A DNA stretch of 64,000 bases from Mediterraneibacter hominis (GCF_014287475.1 NZ_JACOPF010000001.1:496001-560000); one strand, 5' to 3'; positions 51,563 to 60,064 are shown, counted from the first letter of the stretch. Notes: generated by a model not told the origin, from the sequence alone. A program made the numbers and translations.

Positions 51563-52261
51563 ATGTTGAAAACGCAGCTTACAGAAGTAGAAAGAAGAAT
51601 TCAGGCAGCATGCAAAAGAGCAGGGCGTAAACGTGAAGAGGTTACATTGATTGCAGTGAGCAAGACAAAGCCTATAGAAGTTCTAAAAGAAGCATATGAT
51701 TTAGGTGTGCGTATTTTCGGTGAAAATAAAGTGCAGGAGTTAACCGAAAAATATGAGCAACTGCCTTCAGATATTCACTGGCATATGATTGGACATTTAC
51801 AGACAAATAAAGTCAAATATATTGTAGACAAGGCAGAGCTGATACATTCTGTGGATTCTCTAAAGCTGGCAGAGACTATCGAAAGGGAAGCAGAAAAGAA
51901 AAACTGTATAGCAAGGATATTGGTAGAAGTAAATGTAGCTGAGGAAGAAAGCAAGTTTGGTTTAAAAACGAGTGAAGTGATTCCATTTGTAGATAAAATT
52001 TCCAAATATCCACATATAAATGTATGCGGACTTATGACAATTGCCCCATTTGTAGAAAATCCAGAAAAAAATCGTCCTATTTTCGCGGATTTGCGGAAAT
52101 TATCTGTTGACATTAGACATAAAAACGTTGATAATAGTAATGTGAGTATACTTTCTATGGGGATGACCAATGATTATGAAGTTGCGATCGAAGAAGGGGC
52201 CACTATGGTACGGGTCGGAACAGGAATCTTTGGTGCCAGAGATTACGGCATGAAAATGTAG
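51563..52261 (+). CDS. YggS/PROSC-family PLP homeostasis protein
   Basis: A 232-residue single-domain TIM-barrel PLP-binding protein that buffers pyridoxal phosphate and affects amino-acid balance. The lysine in LIAVSKTKP (near residue 36) binds PLP; GENKVQEL, WHMIGHLQTNK and LSMGMTNDYEVAI are hallmark motifs. The ATG follows GGCAGGAGAAGAGACT. In Gram-positives it precedes sepF (ylmE-ylmF order), as here. Confidence 0.95.
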   Translation: MLKTQLTEVERRIQAACKRAGRKREEVTLIAVSKTKPIEVLKEAYDLGVRIFGENKVQELTEKYEQLPSDIHWHMIGHLQTNKVKYIVDKAELIHSVDSLKLAETIEREAEKKNCIARILVEVNVAEEESKFGLKTSEVIPFVDKISKYPHINVCGLMTIAPFVENPEKNRPIFADLRKLSVDIRHKNVDNSNVSILSMGMTNDYEVAIEEGATMVRVGTGIFGARDYGMKM

Positions 52262-52333
52262 GACAGGCTACTGGGATGAAAGTAGAAAACAAAAAAGAAT
52301 GCCTGCGGAGTGGCATGAGATAGGAGTGTAAAT

Positions 52334-52882
52334 ATGGGTGTGTTTGATAAATTTCTGGACATCATGAAATTGAACGAAGACGACTACGATGACGATGATT
52401 TTTATGATGATGACGAGTTTTATGAAGATGACTATGAAGAAAAGCAGCCGCGTCGTTCTCTGTTCGGAAAGAAAAACAATAAAGATAACTATGACGACTT
52501 CGATATGGAAGAAGAAAATAAGTTCCAGCCTGCGGCCGGCAGTAAGGTTACTCCAATGCGGCAGCCGGCAGCCAGAAGGAACAGCAGCGGCAATATGGAG
52601 GTATGTGTTGTAAAACCAACTTCCGTAGATGATTCGCGTGAAATTACAGAAACACTTCTTTCAGGACGTACCGTTATTTTGAATCTGGAAGGAATGGATT
52701 TAGAGATTGCACAGAGAATCATTGATTTTATATCAGGTGCCACTTTTGCAATCAATGGGAATCTACAGAAGATTTCAAATTACATATTTCTTGTGACACC
52801 GACGAATGTGGATATTTCTGGAGATCTTCAGGATCTTTTGGGTGGCTCTATGGAGACTCCCAGCGTCAGAGGAAGATATTAA
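52334..52882 (+). CDS. sepF: Cell division protein SepF
   Basis: Membrane-binding FtsZ partner. The N-terminal MGVFDKFLDIMKLN is the amphipathic membrane helix. Residues about 17-75 form an acidic Asp/Glu/Tyr-rich low-complexity linker. The C-terminal 85 residues hold the dimer/polymer domain (LLSGRTVILNLEGMDLEIAQRIIDFISGATFAINGNLQKI...). Length 182. The ATG follows GATAGGAGTGTAAAT. Typical place between yggS and the S4-domain gene. Confidence 0.96.
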   Translation: MGVFDKFLDIMKLNEDDYDDDDFYDDDEFYEDDYEEKQPRRSLFGKKNNKDNYDDFDMEEENKFQPAAGSKVTPMRQPAARRNSSGNMEVCVVKPTSVDDSREITETLLSGRTVILNLEGMDLEIAQRIIDFISGATFAINGNLQKISNYIFLVTPTNVDISGDLQDLLGGSMETPSVRGRY

Positions 52883-52908
52883 AAGAGAACAGGCGCAATA
52901 ATAAGAAT

Positions 52909-53706
52909 ATGCAGAAAGAAAACCAACAAAAGGAAGAACAGCTTTTAAAGAAGAGAATTCTTGAATTCTCCAGGCTCGCTTATCAGCGGGATATTATAAC
53001 CTATTCAGATTTTCTGAATCTGAATGAATTAAATATTTTACATAGTCTGCCAAAAGAGGAACTGTATACAAACTATATTCTCTATGGAGGCTACGAATTA
53101 GCAGAGCGTCAGATGGCGGCATTTCTCCCTGATGCTCTTTATTTGCGTTGGAAAGAAGAGGCGGAGTCGGGACATCCTCCGTTTCCCTTCTCCCTTCTTG
53201 AAATTGTACCTCTTCATCAAAAATATGCAGAAGCTTTAACACACAGGGATTATCTCGGCGCAATGCTGAATCTTGGAATTGAACGTTCTAAAATCGGTGA
53301 TATTCTCGTAGAAGATAAAAATGCCCTTTTCTTTGCACATAACAGTATGAAGTCATTTTTGGAAAAGGAACTGACAAGAGTTCGCCATACTGCTGTGTCA
53401 GTAAGAGAACGGCAGGATACTGCCTTTTCCTATGTCCCTCAGTTTGAAGAAATCAGGGGAACGGTCGCATCGGTACGCTTAGACAGTCTCATGCCGCTTG
53501 CATTTGCTTCTTCCCGTACACGTCTGCGCGCTTTGATTGAAGGCGGGAAGGTGTTTGTAAATGGGAAGCTTATTACCAGCAATGGCTATCAAGTAAAAGA
53601 AAATGATGTTATTTCTGTAAGAGGTATGGGAAAATTTTTGTATGCAGGGGAACTTTCAAAAACAAAAAAGAATAGAATTTATGTAGTTATTCACAAATTT
53701 ATATAA
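52909..53706 (+). CDS. YlmH-like S4-domain RNA-binding protein
   Basis: A 265-residue protein. The C-terminal S4 domain (MPLAFASSRTRLRALIEGGKVFVNGKLITSNGYQVKENDVISVRGMGKFLY, about residues 195-245) binds RNA. The N-terminal 150 residues include HRDYLGAMLNLGIERSKIGDI, typical of the family, implicated in rescue of stalled ribosomes and in the division operon of Bacillus. Start ATG at 52909 has no strong ribosome site. It sits 26 bases after sepF. Confidence 0.9.
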   Translation: MQKENQQKEEQLLKKRILEFSRLAYQRDIITYSDFLNLNELNILHSLPKEELYTNYILYGGYELAERQMAAFLPDALYLRWKEEAESGHPPFPFSLLEIVPLHQKYAEALTHRDYLGAMLNLGIERSKIGDILVEDKNALFFAHNSMKSFLEKELTRVRHTAVSVRERQDTAFSYVPQFEEIRGTVASVRLDSLMPLAFASSRTRLRALIEGGKVFVNGKLITSNGYQVKENDVISVRGMGKFLYAGELSKTKKNRIYVVIHKFI

Positions 53707-53737
53707 ATATTCACATGTGATTTCTAGGAGGCTATAT

Positions 53738-54277
53738 ATGGGAAAAGAGAAAAAAACAGGCATAAAAAGTATACTGCTGGCGTTCATTGGCTTTGCCGCT
53801 TTTGTTCTTCTGGATCAGTATACAAAATTTCTCGCAGTCATCCATTTAAAAGATCAAAAATCATTTGTTCTGATAGACGGAGTATTTCAACTGCATTATC
53901 TGGAGAACAGAGGCGCTGCATTTGGAATGTTTCAGGATAAGCAGCTTTTTTTTGTAGCAGGGGCACTGATTATCCTGGTTCTTGTTTTTTTTCTCTATAT
54001 CCGTATGCCTCATAGCCCTCGATACTATCCCTTACGGATTTGTTCGGTTCTTTTATGTGCAGGTGCTGTCGGCAATATGATAGATAGAATAAGGCTCCAT
54101 TATGTAATTGATTTTTTCTATTTCGAGTGGATCGATTTCCCTATATTCAATGTCGCCGATTGTTATGTAGTGATAGCTGGAATTCTCTTTGTCGTATTGA
54201 TACTGTTTTTTTATAAGGATGAGGAATTGCATGCCTTAAGTCTAAAAATACGCAGAGGGAAGGGACAGAAGGAATAA
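53738..54277 (+). CDS. lspA: Lipoprotein signal peptidase LspA
   Basis: An aspartic membrane protease (signal peptidase II) that cleaves prolipoproteins. Four helices; the active-site motifs are VGNMIDRIRLHYVIDFFYF and FNVADCYVV with the catalytic Asp pair. HYLENRGAAFGMFQ is conserved. The ATG follows CTAGGAGGCTATAT. Length 179. It directly precedes rluD (two-base gap), as in many bacteria. The N-terminal cytoplasmic basic stretch is short (MGKEKKTGIKS). Confidence 0.96.
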   Translation: MGKEKKTGIKSILLAFIGFAAFVLLDQYTKFLAVIHLKDQKSFVLIDGVFQLHYLENRGAAFGMFQDKQLFFVAGALIILVLVFFLYIRMPHSPRYYPLRICSVLLCAGAVGNMIDRIRLHYVIDFFYFEWIDFPIFNVADCYVVIAGILFVVLILFFYKDEELHALSLKIRRGKGQKE

Positions 54278-54279
54278 AT

Positions 54280-55194
54280 ATGGAAGAACTTTTTATAAAA
54301 TCAGACAAGGAAGAAAAAATCCGAATTGATAAATTTCTCTCTGAACGTATTCCAGATATTTCTCGTTCTTATTTGCAGAAGCTTTTAAAGGACGGAAATA
54401 TCACTGTCAATAAAAATTGCGTGAAAGCAAACTATAAAGTAGCATTTCAAGATGAAATACACATTTATCTTCCAGAGCCGGAAATTCCAGATATTCTGCC
54501 GGAAAATATTCCTCTGGACATTCTATATGAAGATGAAGATATTTTAGTTGTCAATAAGCCGAAACAGATGGTTGTACATCCGGCTCCCGGACACTACAGC
54601 CATACCTTAGTCAATGCCGTATTGTATCATTGCGGAGAACATTTGTCTGGAATCAATGGAGTTGCCCGTCCAGGAATTGTGCACCGTATTGATATGGACA
54701 CGACAGGTTCTCTTTTAATCTGTAAAAATGACCGCGCTCATCAAATTCTTGCAGAGCAGCTAAAGGAACATACGATTACCCGAAAATACAGTGCCATTGT
54801 ACATGGAAATATAAAGGAAGATACAGGAACAGTGAATGCACCGATAGGGAGACATCCGGTAGAACGGAAAAGAATGAGCACACATGCACAAAATGCTCGT
54901 CCGGCAGTCACTCACTATCAGGTTTTAGAGCGCTTCGGACAGTTCACCTATATTGAATGTAAACTGGAAACCGGACGCACACATCAGATAAGAGTGCATA
55001 TGTCCAGTATCGGTCATCCGATTCTAGGTGATGAAATATACGGGCCTGCAAAATGTCCGTTTCATTTGCAGGGACAGACACTTCATGCCAGAATACTCGG
55101 CATTACACATCCGTCCACAGGAGAATATATGGAATTTGACGCACCGCTTCCAGAATATTTTTCGAATTTACTCCAAAGGCTGCGAAAATTTTGA
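54280..55194 (+). CDS. rluD: Ribosomal large-subunit pseudouridine synthase RluD-like
   Basis: A 304-residue pseudouridine synthase. The N-terminal S4 domain (IRIDKFLSERIPDISRSYLQKLLKDGNITVN) is followed by the catalytic domain with GIVHRIDMDTTGSLLICKN, in which Asp in HRID acts on the target uridine. Later blocks (ETGRTHQIRVHMSSIGHPILGDEIYG) are intact. RluA-family members share these motifs; RluD-like is inferred from the S4 domain and linkage to lspA. The ATG is two bases after lspA, with an AGAAGG-like site. Confidence 0.93.
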   Translation: MEELFIKSDKEEKIRIDKFLSERIPDISRSYLQKLLKDGNITVNKNCVKANYKVAFQDEIHIYLPEPEIPDILPENIPLDILYEDEDILVVNKPKQMVVHPAPGHYSHTLVNAVLYHCGEHLSGINGVARPGIVHRIDMDTTGSLLICKNDRAHQILAEQLKEHTITRKYSAIVHGNIKEDTGTVNAPIGRHPVERKRMSTHAQNARPAVTHYQVLERFGQFTYIECKLETGRTHQIRVHMSSIGHPILGDEIYGPAKCPFHLQGQTLHARILGITHPSTGEYMEFDAPLPEYFSNLLQRLRKF

Positions 55195-55257
55195 AATTTT
55201 TTGTTCAACAAAAGAAACGAAAATATTTCCAATAAGAAAAGAATTTGCACATTTTCA

Positions 55258-55286
55258 TTGTAATAATAAGAGTTTTTCGTTATAAT
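55258..55286 (+). promoter_or_regulatory. Promoter for the cytidylate-kinase-like gene
   Basis: TTGTAA at 55258-55263 and TATAAT at 55281-55286 are 17 bases apart, 77 bases ahead of the ATG. Confidence 0.65.
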
Positions 55287-55362
55287 ATTTCATATAGAAA
55301 AAGTGTTATTTTGCCGTATGGTTTAAATGATGCTGGATTGTTCGGTAAAGGAGATGACTGGT

Positions 55363-56010
55363 ATGAAGACAAACACTATTATTACCATTGGACGTGAATT
55401 TGGAAGTGCCGGAAGAGAGATTGGCTACAAAGTAGCGGACTATTTCGGAATTAAGCTTTATGACAAAGAAATGCTGGCACGCGCTGCTAAAGAAAGTGGA
55501 ATCTGTGAAGAAATTTTTGAATCCCATGATGAGAAACCGACCAACAGCTTTTTATATTCCCTTGTGATGGATACGTATTCAATGGGGTATTCCGGAAATA
55601 CGTATACAGATATGCCGATTAATCATAAAGTGTTTTTGGCACAGTTTGATGCAATCAAAAAGATCGCAGATGAAGGGCCATGTATTCTGGTGGGACGGTG
55701 TGCCGATTATGCACTGGAGTCCTATAAAAATGTAGTAAGTATTTTTATCCATGCTGATATGGACGCGCGAATTCGCCGTATTGCGCGTATCTATGATTTG
55801 ACCGATGCGAAAGCAAAGGATATGATTGTAAAAACAGATAAGAAACGTGCAAGCTATTATAATTACTATACAAATAAGAAGTGGTCTAATGCGGACAGCT
55901 ATGAACTATGTCTGAACAGCTCAGAGCTCGGCGTAGAAGGGACAGCCAAATTGATCGAACAGTATGTCGCCTTGAAGGAAAGCATTCCTGCAGCCGAACG
56001 TAAGGTTTAA
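55363..56010 (+). CDS. Cytidylate-kinase-like protein
   Basis: A 215-residue P-loop-like protein. IITIGREFGSAGREIGYKVADYFG corresponds to the phosphate-binding opening of the cytidylate-kinase-like (CMK2) family; LVGRCADYAL and YNYYTNKKWSNADSYELCLN are the other family blocks. It is likely a nucleoside phosphokinase of uncertain substrate, distinct from the housekeeping cmk. ATG 55363 follows AAAGGAGATGACTGGT. A strong bidirectional terminator follows. Confidence 0.87.
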   Translation: MKTNTIITIGREFGSAGREIGYKVADYFGIKLYDKEMLARAAKESGICEEIFESHDEKPTNSFLYSLVMDTYSMGYSGNTYTDMPINHKVFLAQFDAIKKIADEGPCILVGRCADYALESYKNVVSIFIHADMDARIRRIARIYDLTDAKAKDMIVKTDKKRASYYNYYTNKKWSNADSYELCLNSSELGVEGTAKLIEQYVALKESIPAAERKV

Positions 56011-56035
56011 TATTTCATATATAATAAAAAGAGAG

Positions 56036-56088
56036 CAGGGCAGGTATATTTCCCATTTAGAATTAGGGAAATGCCTGCCCTGTTTTTT
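56036..56088. terminator. Bidirectional terminator
   Basis: CAGGGCAGG-TATTTCCC pairs with GGGAAA-TGCCTGCCCTG (one internal offset), followed by TTTTTTCTTTT on the plus strand. The minus strand reads CTCTCTTTTT after it. It serves the kinase-like gene and the TtcA-like gene. Confidence 0.92.
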
Positions 56089-56091
56089 CTT

Positions 56092-56844
56092 TTAAGACAT
56101 TTCTTTTGGACACGGCTTTATCTGTATTCGTTCTGGCCAGCCTTTTATATTTCCATTTAAAATAGCATGGAACATCCTTTCCTTCGCACCTGGATGCTCC
56201 TTATCAAGGCTGTGCAGAAGTTCTTTTGCATACTGTCTTTTTGTGTAACCGTCGACAGGACATTTGCTTTTCACGACAGGAAGCTCATATTTATTTCTAA
56301 ACCCGATGACGTCTTTCTCCTCCACAAACATAATCGGGCGGATGACCGTCAAATCCATTCGATCCAGATATGTTTTAGGTGAAAAGGAATAAAATCTTCC
56401 CTCAAATATAAGGGACAGCAGCATTGTTTCAACAATATCGTCCTTGTGATGGGCATATGCAACCTTATTACATCCCATTTCTTTGACAGCCTGATTCAAA
56501 GCACCTTTTCTCATTTTCGCACAAAGAGAGCAGGGATTCGATTCCTTCCGAATATCAAACAAAATATGGTAAATATCTGATTTTACAATCTGATAGGGAA
56601 TCTCTAACTCCTTACATAGCACTTGAACCGGACTTAAATCAAAGTCGTCAAACCCTAAATCAACGGAGACGGCACTTAACTGGAACCTTTTTGGATAAAA
56701 ACGCTTCAAGCCGTGTAGCGCATATAAAAGAGTCAGACTGTCTTTTCCTCCGGATATTCCAACAGCAATATGATCCCCTTCCTGTATCAGATTATATTCA
56801 TCTACTGCCTTCCTTGTATAGCTTAACAACCTCTGTAACTGCAT
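56092..56844 (-). CDS. TtcA-like tRNA 2-thiolation ATP pyrophosphatase
   Basis: A 250-residue PP-loop protein. SGGKDSLTLLYALHGLK (near residue 30) is the ATP-pyrophosphatase loop; CSLCAKMRKGALNQ and the later CPVDGYTKRQYA carry the cysteines expected for a [4Fe-4S] cluster and thiolation. The family makes 2-thiocytidine at position 32 in E. coli, but Gram-positive relatives may thiolate other sites. It ends at the terminator shared with the kinase-like gene; upstream is the recombinase gene, 40 bases away on the same strand. Confidence 0.87.
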   Translation of the reverse strand: MQLQRLLSYTRKAVDEYNLIQEGDHIAVGISGGKDSLTLLYALHGLKRFYPKRFQLSAVSVDLGFDDFDLSPVQVLCKELEIPYQIVKSDIYHILFDIRKESNPCSLCAKMRKGALNQAVKEMGCNKVAYAHHKDDIVETMLLSLIFEGRFYSFSPKTYLDRMDLTVIRPIMFVEEKDVIGFRNKYELPVVKSKCPVDGYTKRQYAKELLHSLDKEHPGAKERMFHAILNGNIKGWPERIQIKPCPKEMS

Positions 56845-56884
56845 ATGTACATGGTTTCCTTTCTGTTTTGTTTATTACAAATTT

Positions 56885-57961
56885 TTATACATCTCTTAAT
56901 TTAACCGCGCCTGCCGCCTGCTTTCTTCGATCCTCATCAATCGCAGCGTAATGCTTTTTGGTCGTATTGACATCCTTGTGACCTAATACATCCGCAACAA
57001 GGTAAATATCTCCCGTCTCTTTATAGAGAGAGGTGCCATATGTACTGCGCAGCTTATGAGGCGTAATTTTTTTATTAGGAGTGACCTGGCGCGCATATTT
57101 TTTTACTAAATTTTCCACTGCCTGGACGCCAATCCGCTTTCGCTGTGTAGAGAGAAACAATGCATTTTCGTGGCCGGAGAGAGGAGCAGTGGTCTTTCTG
57201 GTTGTATAGAGATACATCTTCAGCGCATGCTCTACCTCCTCGCCAAAGTATACGACCATCTCATTTCCTCCCTTACGTGTCACTTTGATGCCATTGTTTT
57301 TAAAATCTACATCCTGTAAGTCTAATCCGACACATTCTGATACACGGATACCGGTTCCAAGTAAGAGGGTAATAATCGCTAAATCGCGGTTTTTGTTCTT
57401 TTCGTAATATACTTTTTTCTGTCCGGTCAGTTCGTCGCCGCCATGCTCAATATAATCAAGCAGAGACGCGACTTCGTCTGTATCCAGGCGTATAATTGCC
57501 TTCTCATGCAGTTTCGGCATATCTACAAGTAACGTAGGGTTGCTGGAAATAATCTGATGTTTGAAATAATATCCATAAAAACTGCGCAGTGCAGACATCT
57601 TCCTGGCAAGTCCTTTCTCTGTATTTGTAATTTGTTTGTCTTCCTGATTCTGATATACCTTTAAATATTCCTGATATTCCTCAATGTCCACCGCTTTTAG
57701 ACGTTCCAAATCCTGTACAGTAAACATATCTGCAGTATAGTTTTTATATACTGGATTATTTTCTATTAAAAAATGAAAAAACACGCGTATGTCATAGGCA
57801 TAAGAAATTCTAGTTTTTGCCGACGTAGTCGGTTCCACTGCACGAAAATAATCTTTTGCAAACGGCGGCAATGTTTTTAAGATTTCCCGCAGCTTTAATG
57901 TATTATCTATATAATTTTGTTCGTGATATGTTTTCCGTTTCTCTGTTTGTTTTTCTCCCAT
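56885..57961 (-). CDS. Tyrosine recombinase, XerS-like
   Basis: A 358-residue site-specific recombinase. The N-terminal core-binding domain (LREILKTLPPFAKDYFRAVEP...) resembles XerS, the one-component chromosome-dimer resolvase of streptococci, in length and opening. Catalytic residues are in place: Arg in GTGIRVSECVGL, HKLR in TPHKLRSTYGT, His in LGHKDVNTTKKHY and the Tyr nucleophile in that segment. ATG 57961 follows AAAAAGGGGTTTTATAT; the extra 32 codons upstream lack a ribosome site. No phage genes or attachment repeats flank it, so it is probably housekeeping. XerC/D-like remains an alternative. Confidence 0.83.
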   Translation of the reverse strand: MGEKQTEKRKTYHEQNYIDNTLKLREILKTLPPFAKDYFRAVEPTTSAKTRISYAYDIRVFFHFLIENNPVYKNYTADMFTVQDLERLKAVDIEEYQEYLKVYQNQEDKQITNTEKGLARKMSALRSFYGYYFKHQIISSNPTLLVDMPKLHEKAIIRLDTDEVASLLDYIEHGGDELTGQKKVYYEKNKNRDLAIITLLLGTGIRVSECVGLDLQDVDFKNNGIKVTRKGGNEMVVYFGEEVEHALKMYLYTTRKTTAPLSGHENALFLSTQRKRIGVQAVENLVKKYARQVTPNKKITPHKLRSTYGTSLYKETGDIYLVADVLGHKDVNTTKKHYAAIDEDRRKQAAGAVKLRDV

Positions 57962-58312
57962 ATATAAAACCCCTTTTTCAGTAAAAACCGCTAGATTCAA
58001 ACGAATCCGTATCTCTAAAACTGTGTTTTGCGCGTTTTCTATAGTACATGATAACATGTTTCTATTTTGATGTCTATATCTATTTGAAAAATCAGTATTT
58101 GTCGTATAGATTAATCCGTAATATAAAATAACCTATTTTAGATAATGCCTGTTTTAAAGAATAAAATTACAGCAGTGCCTTATTATATGCACTGCTGCTG
58201 GGTGAGTTTTATATATCAATACATAGGGATGTATATTGATACCAATATTAAAATAATAATTACACTCCGTAGCCTGCCCGATACGGCCGTATCCAATAAT
58301 TCCTATTATATA
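57962..58312. other. 351-base intergenic region upstream of the recombinase gene
   Basis: Contains the recombinase ribosome site, an ACATG-ATAA-CATGT dyad at 58046-58059, the terminator of the YneA-like gene, and a 14-base perfect palindrome GATACGGCCGTATC at 58280-58293 that is GC-rich in AT-rich surroundings. No gene is visible. No convincing dif site was recognised. Confidence 0.6.
58160..58196 (-). terminator. Hairpin downstream of the YneA-like gene
   Basis: AGCAGTGC (58171-58178) pairs with GCACTGCT (58189-58196). On the minus strand it is followed by GTAATTTTATTC, a modest U-rich tail. Confidence 0.55.
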
Positions 58313-58726
58313 CTATGGAAGAAACTCTGTATCATTATAGGCAATCATTAAGCTTTCTCCGGCATGTATTTCATCAGACTCTAAAGAATTTAATGTTTTT
58401 AATGTATCTATATATTGTTCAACAGACTGGCAGTCTGAAGTCATATTTTCTTCTGCAATATCCCATAGTGTATCGCCTGGCTGAATTACAATACTTTTAT
58501 AATATGTAAAAGAAACAGGTTCCTCTGCTTGATTGCCATGTGCGGAAACAAAAAATGTATTGAAAAAGAAACAACAAACGGCAATCAGCAAAACTCCGGC
58601 TGCCACAGAGAAACCGCCTCTGTACAATACAGAAGTTTTTTTCTTTTTTACCTGCACTGCCTTCTTGTCCCTTATATATTGTGTATCTGCTTTTCTGGCT
58701 GTTGTATTTCTATTTTCCCTGTTCAT
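58313..58726 (-). CDS. LysM-domain protein, YneA-like SOS division inhibitor
   Basis: A 137-residue protein. About 34 basic residues are followed by a membrane helix (about 41-61, VAAGVLLIAVCCFFFNTFFVS) and an extracytoplasmic LysM domain (YKSIVIQPGDTLWDIAEENM...HAGESLMIAYN). Architecture and divergent position beside lexA match Bacillus YneA, which delays division during the SOS response. Its promoter is a perfect TTGACA/TATAAT with a LexA-like box in the spacer. The ATG follows AGGGGAGAGAATAGT on the minus strand. Named by context and architecture, not by sequence identity. Confidence 0.8.
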   Translation of the reverse strand: MNRENRNTTARKADTQYIRDKKAVQVKKKKTSVLYRGGFSVAAGVLLIAVCCFFFNTFFVSAHGNQAEEPVSFTYYKSIVIQPGDTLWDIAEENMTSDCQSVEQYIDTLKTLNSLESDEIHAGESLMIAYNDTEFLP

Positions 58727-58755
58727 ACTATTCTCTCCCCTGTAAATAAACTATA

Positions 58756-58769
58756 CAAACAAATGTTCT
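58756..58769. promoter_or_regulatory. LexA-box-like site A
   Basis: CAAACAAATGTTCT compared with the Bacillus consensus CGAACRNRYGTTYC has two differences. It lies just downstream of the YneA-like transcription start. Confidence 0.6.
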
Positions 58770-58782
58770 CTTTGATGTTTTT

Positions 58783-58811
58783 ATTATATTATGCGAACAA
58801 ATGTTTGTCAA
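58783..58811 (-). promoter_or_regulatory. Consensus sigma-A promoter of the YneA-like gene
   Basis: On the minus strand TTGACA (58811-58806) and TATAAT (58788-58783) are perfect and separated by 17 bases. Confidence 0.88.
58794..58807. promoter_or_regulatory. LexA-box-like site B
   Basis: CGAACAAATGTTTG agrees with the consensus except for the last base. It sits mostly in the spacer of the YneA-like promoter and touches its -35. Confidence 0.8.
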
Positions 58812-58830
58812 TAGTGTTTTCAAAAATATT

Positions 58831-58844
58831 CGAACATATTTTCG
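58831..58844. promoter_or_regulatory. LexA-box-like site C
   Basis: CGAACATATTTTCG has a good left half and a weaker right half (TTTTCG instead of GTTCG-like). It lies upstream of the lexA -35. Confidence 0.55.
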
Positions 58845-58857
58845 TAACAAGTGTTTG
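58844..58857. promoter_or_regulatory. LexA-box-like site D
   Basis: GTAACAAGTGTTTG keeps AAC and GTTT and overlaps the lexA -35 box. Confidence 0.5.
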
Positions 58858-58883
58858 CTTTTTCGCAGAAGCTATGGTACTAT
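58855..58883 (+). promoter_or_regulatory. Likely lexA promoter
   Basis: TTGCTT at 58855-58860 and TACTAT at 58878-58883 with a 17-base spacer. LexA site D overlaps its -35. Confidence 0.6.
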
Positions 58884-58942
58884 ATTAGTAATTATTCGAA
58901 AAGACAGATATAACAATAAATGAATGATTGAGGAGGAATTTC

Positions 58943-59560
58943 ATGTCACAGGGGAAAATCAGCAAGAAACAGATGGAGATTTTAGAATACATTAAATCAC
59001 AGATATTGGAGCGCGGTTTTCCGCCTGCCGTTCGTGAAATATGTGAGGCAGTACATCTAAAATCTACCTCTTCTGTTCACTCTCATTTAGAGACACTGGA
59101 AAAAAACGGATATATCCGCCGCGATCCGACAAAACCAAGAGCCATAGAAATTCTGGACGACACCTTTAATCTGACGCGCCGGGAGCTTGTGAATGTTCCG
59201 ATTGTCGGACAGGTGGCCGCAGGCGAACCGATTCTTGCCCAGGAAAATATTGAGAACTATTTTCCTATCCCTGCTGAAATCATGCCGAATAATCAGACCT
59301 TTATGTTGAGGGTAAAAGGAGAAAGTATGATCAACGCCGGCATTCTGGACGGAGACATGGTTCTTGTAGAAGAGACGCATACTGCTTCTAATGGAGACAT
59401 GGTTGTCGCTCTCATAGAGGATGGTGCGACTGTGAAAACCTTTTACAAAGAGGAAGGTATTTTCCGGCTTCAGCCGGAAAATGATACTATGGAGCCAATT
59501 CTTGTAAAGGAATTAATGATACTCGGTAAAGTGATAGGTGTATTTAGATTTTTTGATTAA
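58943..59560 (+). CDS. lexA: LexA repressor
   Basis: SOS repressor and self-cleaving protease. Residues 1-65 form the winged-HTH (KISKKQMEILEYIKSQILERG, VHLKSTSSVHSHLETLEKNGYIRRDPTKPRAIEI). The cleavage site is Ala93-Gly94 in VAAGEP; the catalytic dyad is Ser128 (GESMI) and Lys165 (TVKTF). Length 205. The ATG follows TTGAGGAGGAATTTC. Divergent from the YneA-like gene with LexA boxes between them, so it is autoregulated. Confidence 0.98.
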   Translation: MSQGKISKKQMEILEYIKSQILERGFPPAVREICEAVHLKSTSSVHSHLETLEKNGYIRRDPTKPRAIEILDDTFNLTRRELVNVPIVGQVAAGEPILAQENIENYFPIPAEIMPNNQTFMLRVKGESMINAGILDGDMVLVEETHTASNGDMVVALIEDGATVKTFYKEEGIFRLQPENDTMEPILVKELMILGKVIGVFRFFD

Positions 59561-59656
59561 GAACATATTGATTGCTTAGCACTTGGGACAGATATTCATA
59601 AGTCGGTTCGCAAAAGATAACAGCGACAAAAATTAAGATTGATCGAGGTGCTAAAA

Positions 59657-60058
59657 ATGAAGTGGGCATTGCTTCTGTTTATTATTATTGTGATAAAAGT
59701 AATTTTAGGAAAAGGCTTGATGTTGGGGCTTATTTTGTTGACAGTATGGGGGAAAGGCGTTTCCATAAAGAAAAATCCTGTTGAATGGGATAAATTTTTC
59801 ATGTCCATAAATGAAGTATTTTTAAACAGTTATATAATCGTACTTTACTGTATTTCAACGGTTTTATCTTCTTGTGTTGCTTATTTGCTTTTTCATGTCT
59901 TTGGATTTCAATATCCCTTGTTTAAAACAAGCATACTTGCCATAATATGTATGGGGATTTCTGGAATGAGATATAACAAGAAAGGAAAACAGGTTATCAA
60001 AGAGAAACTAAATAAAGTTAAAAAATCTGTGATAAAAGAAGAAATCGAAAATATTTAA
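59657..60058 (+). CDS. Unknown small membrane protein
   Basis: A 133-residue protein I do not recognise. About four hydrophobic segments: residues 3-16, 17-31, 58-82 and 86-104, with a basic C-terminus (KKGKQVIKEKLNKVKKSVIKEEIENI). ATG 59657 follows GATCGAGGTGCTAAAA. A perfect hairpin with no T-run follows the stop. It might be a pump subunit, toxin-like peptide or membrane regulator; none is supported. Confidence 0.6.
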   Translation: MKWALLLFIIIVIKVILGKGLMLGLILLTVWGKGVSIKKNPVEWDKFFMSINEVFLNSYIIVLYCISTVLSSCVAYLLFHVFGFQYPLFKTSILAIICMGISGMRYNKKGKQVIKEKLNKVKKSVIKEEIENI

Positions 60059-60064
60059 GCAACA

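Noticed and set aside
58296-58325. dif-like recombination site (ATTCCTATTATATACTATGGAA) near the XerS-like gene
   Set aside because: The arms do not form two 11-base half-sites with a 6-base spacer matching known dif sequences, and the segment overlaps the end of the YneA-like gene.
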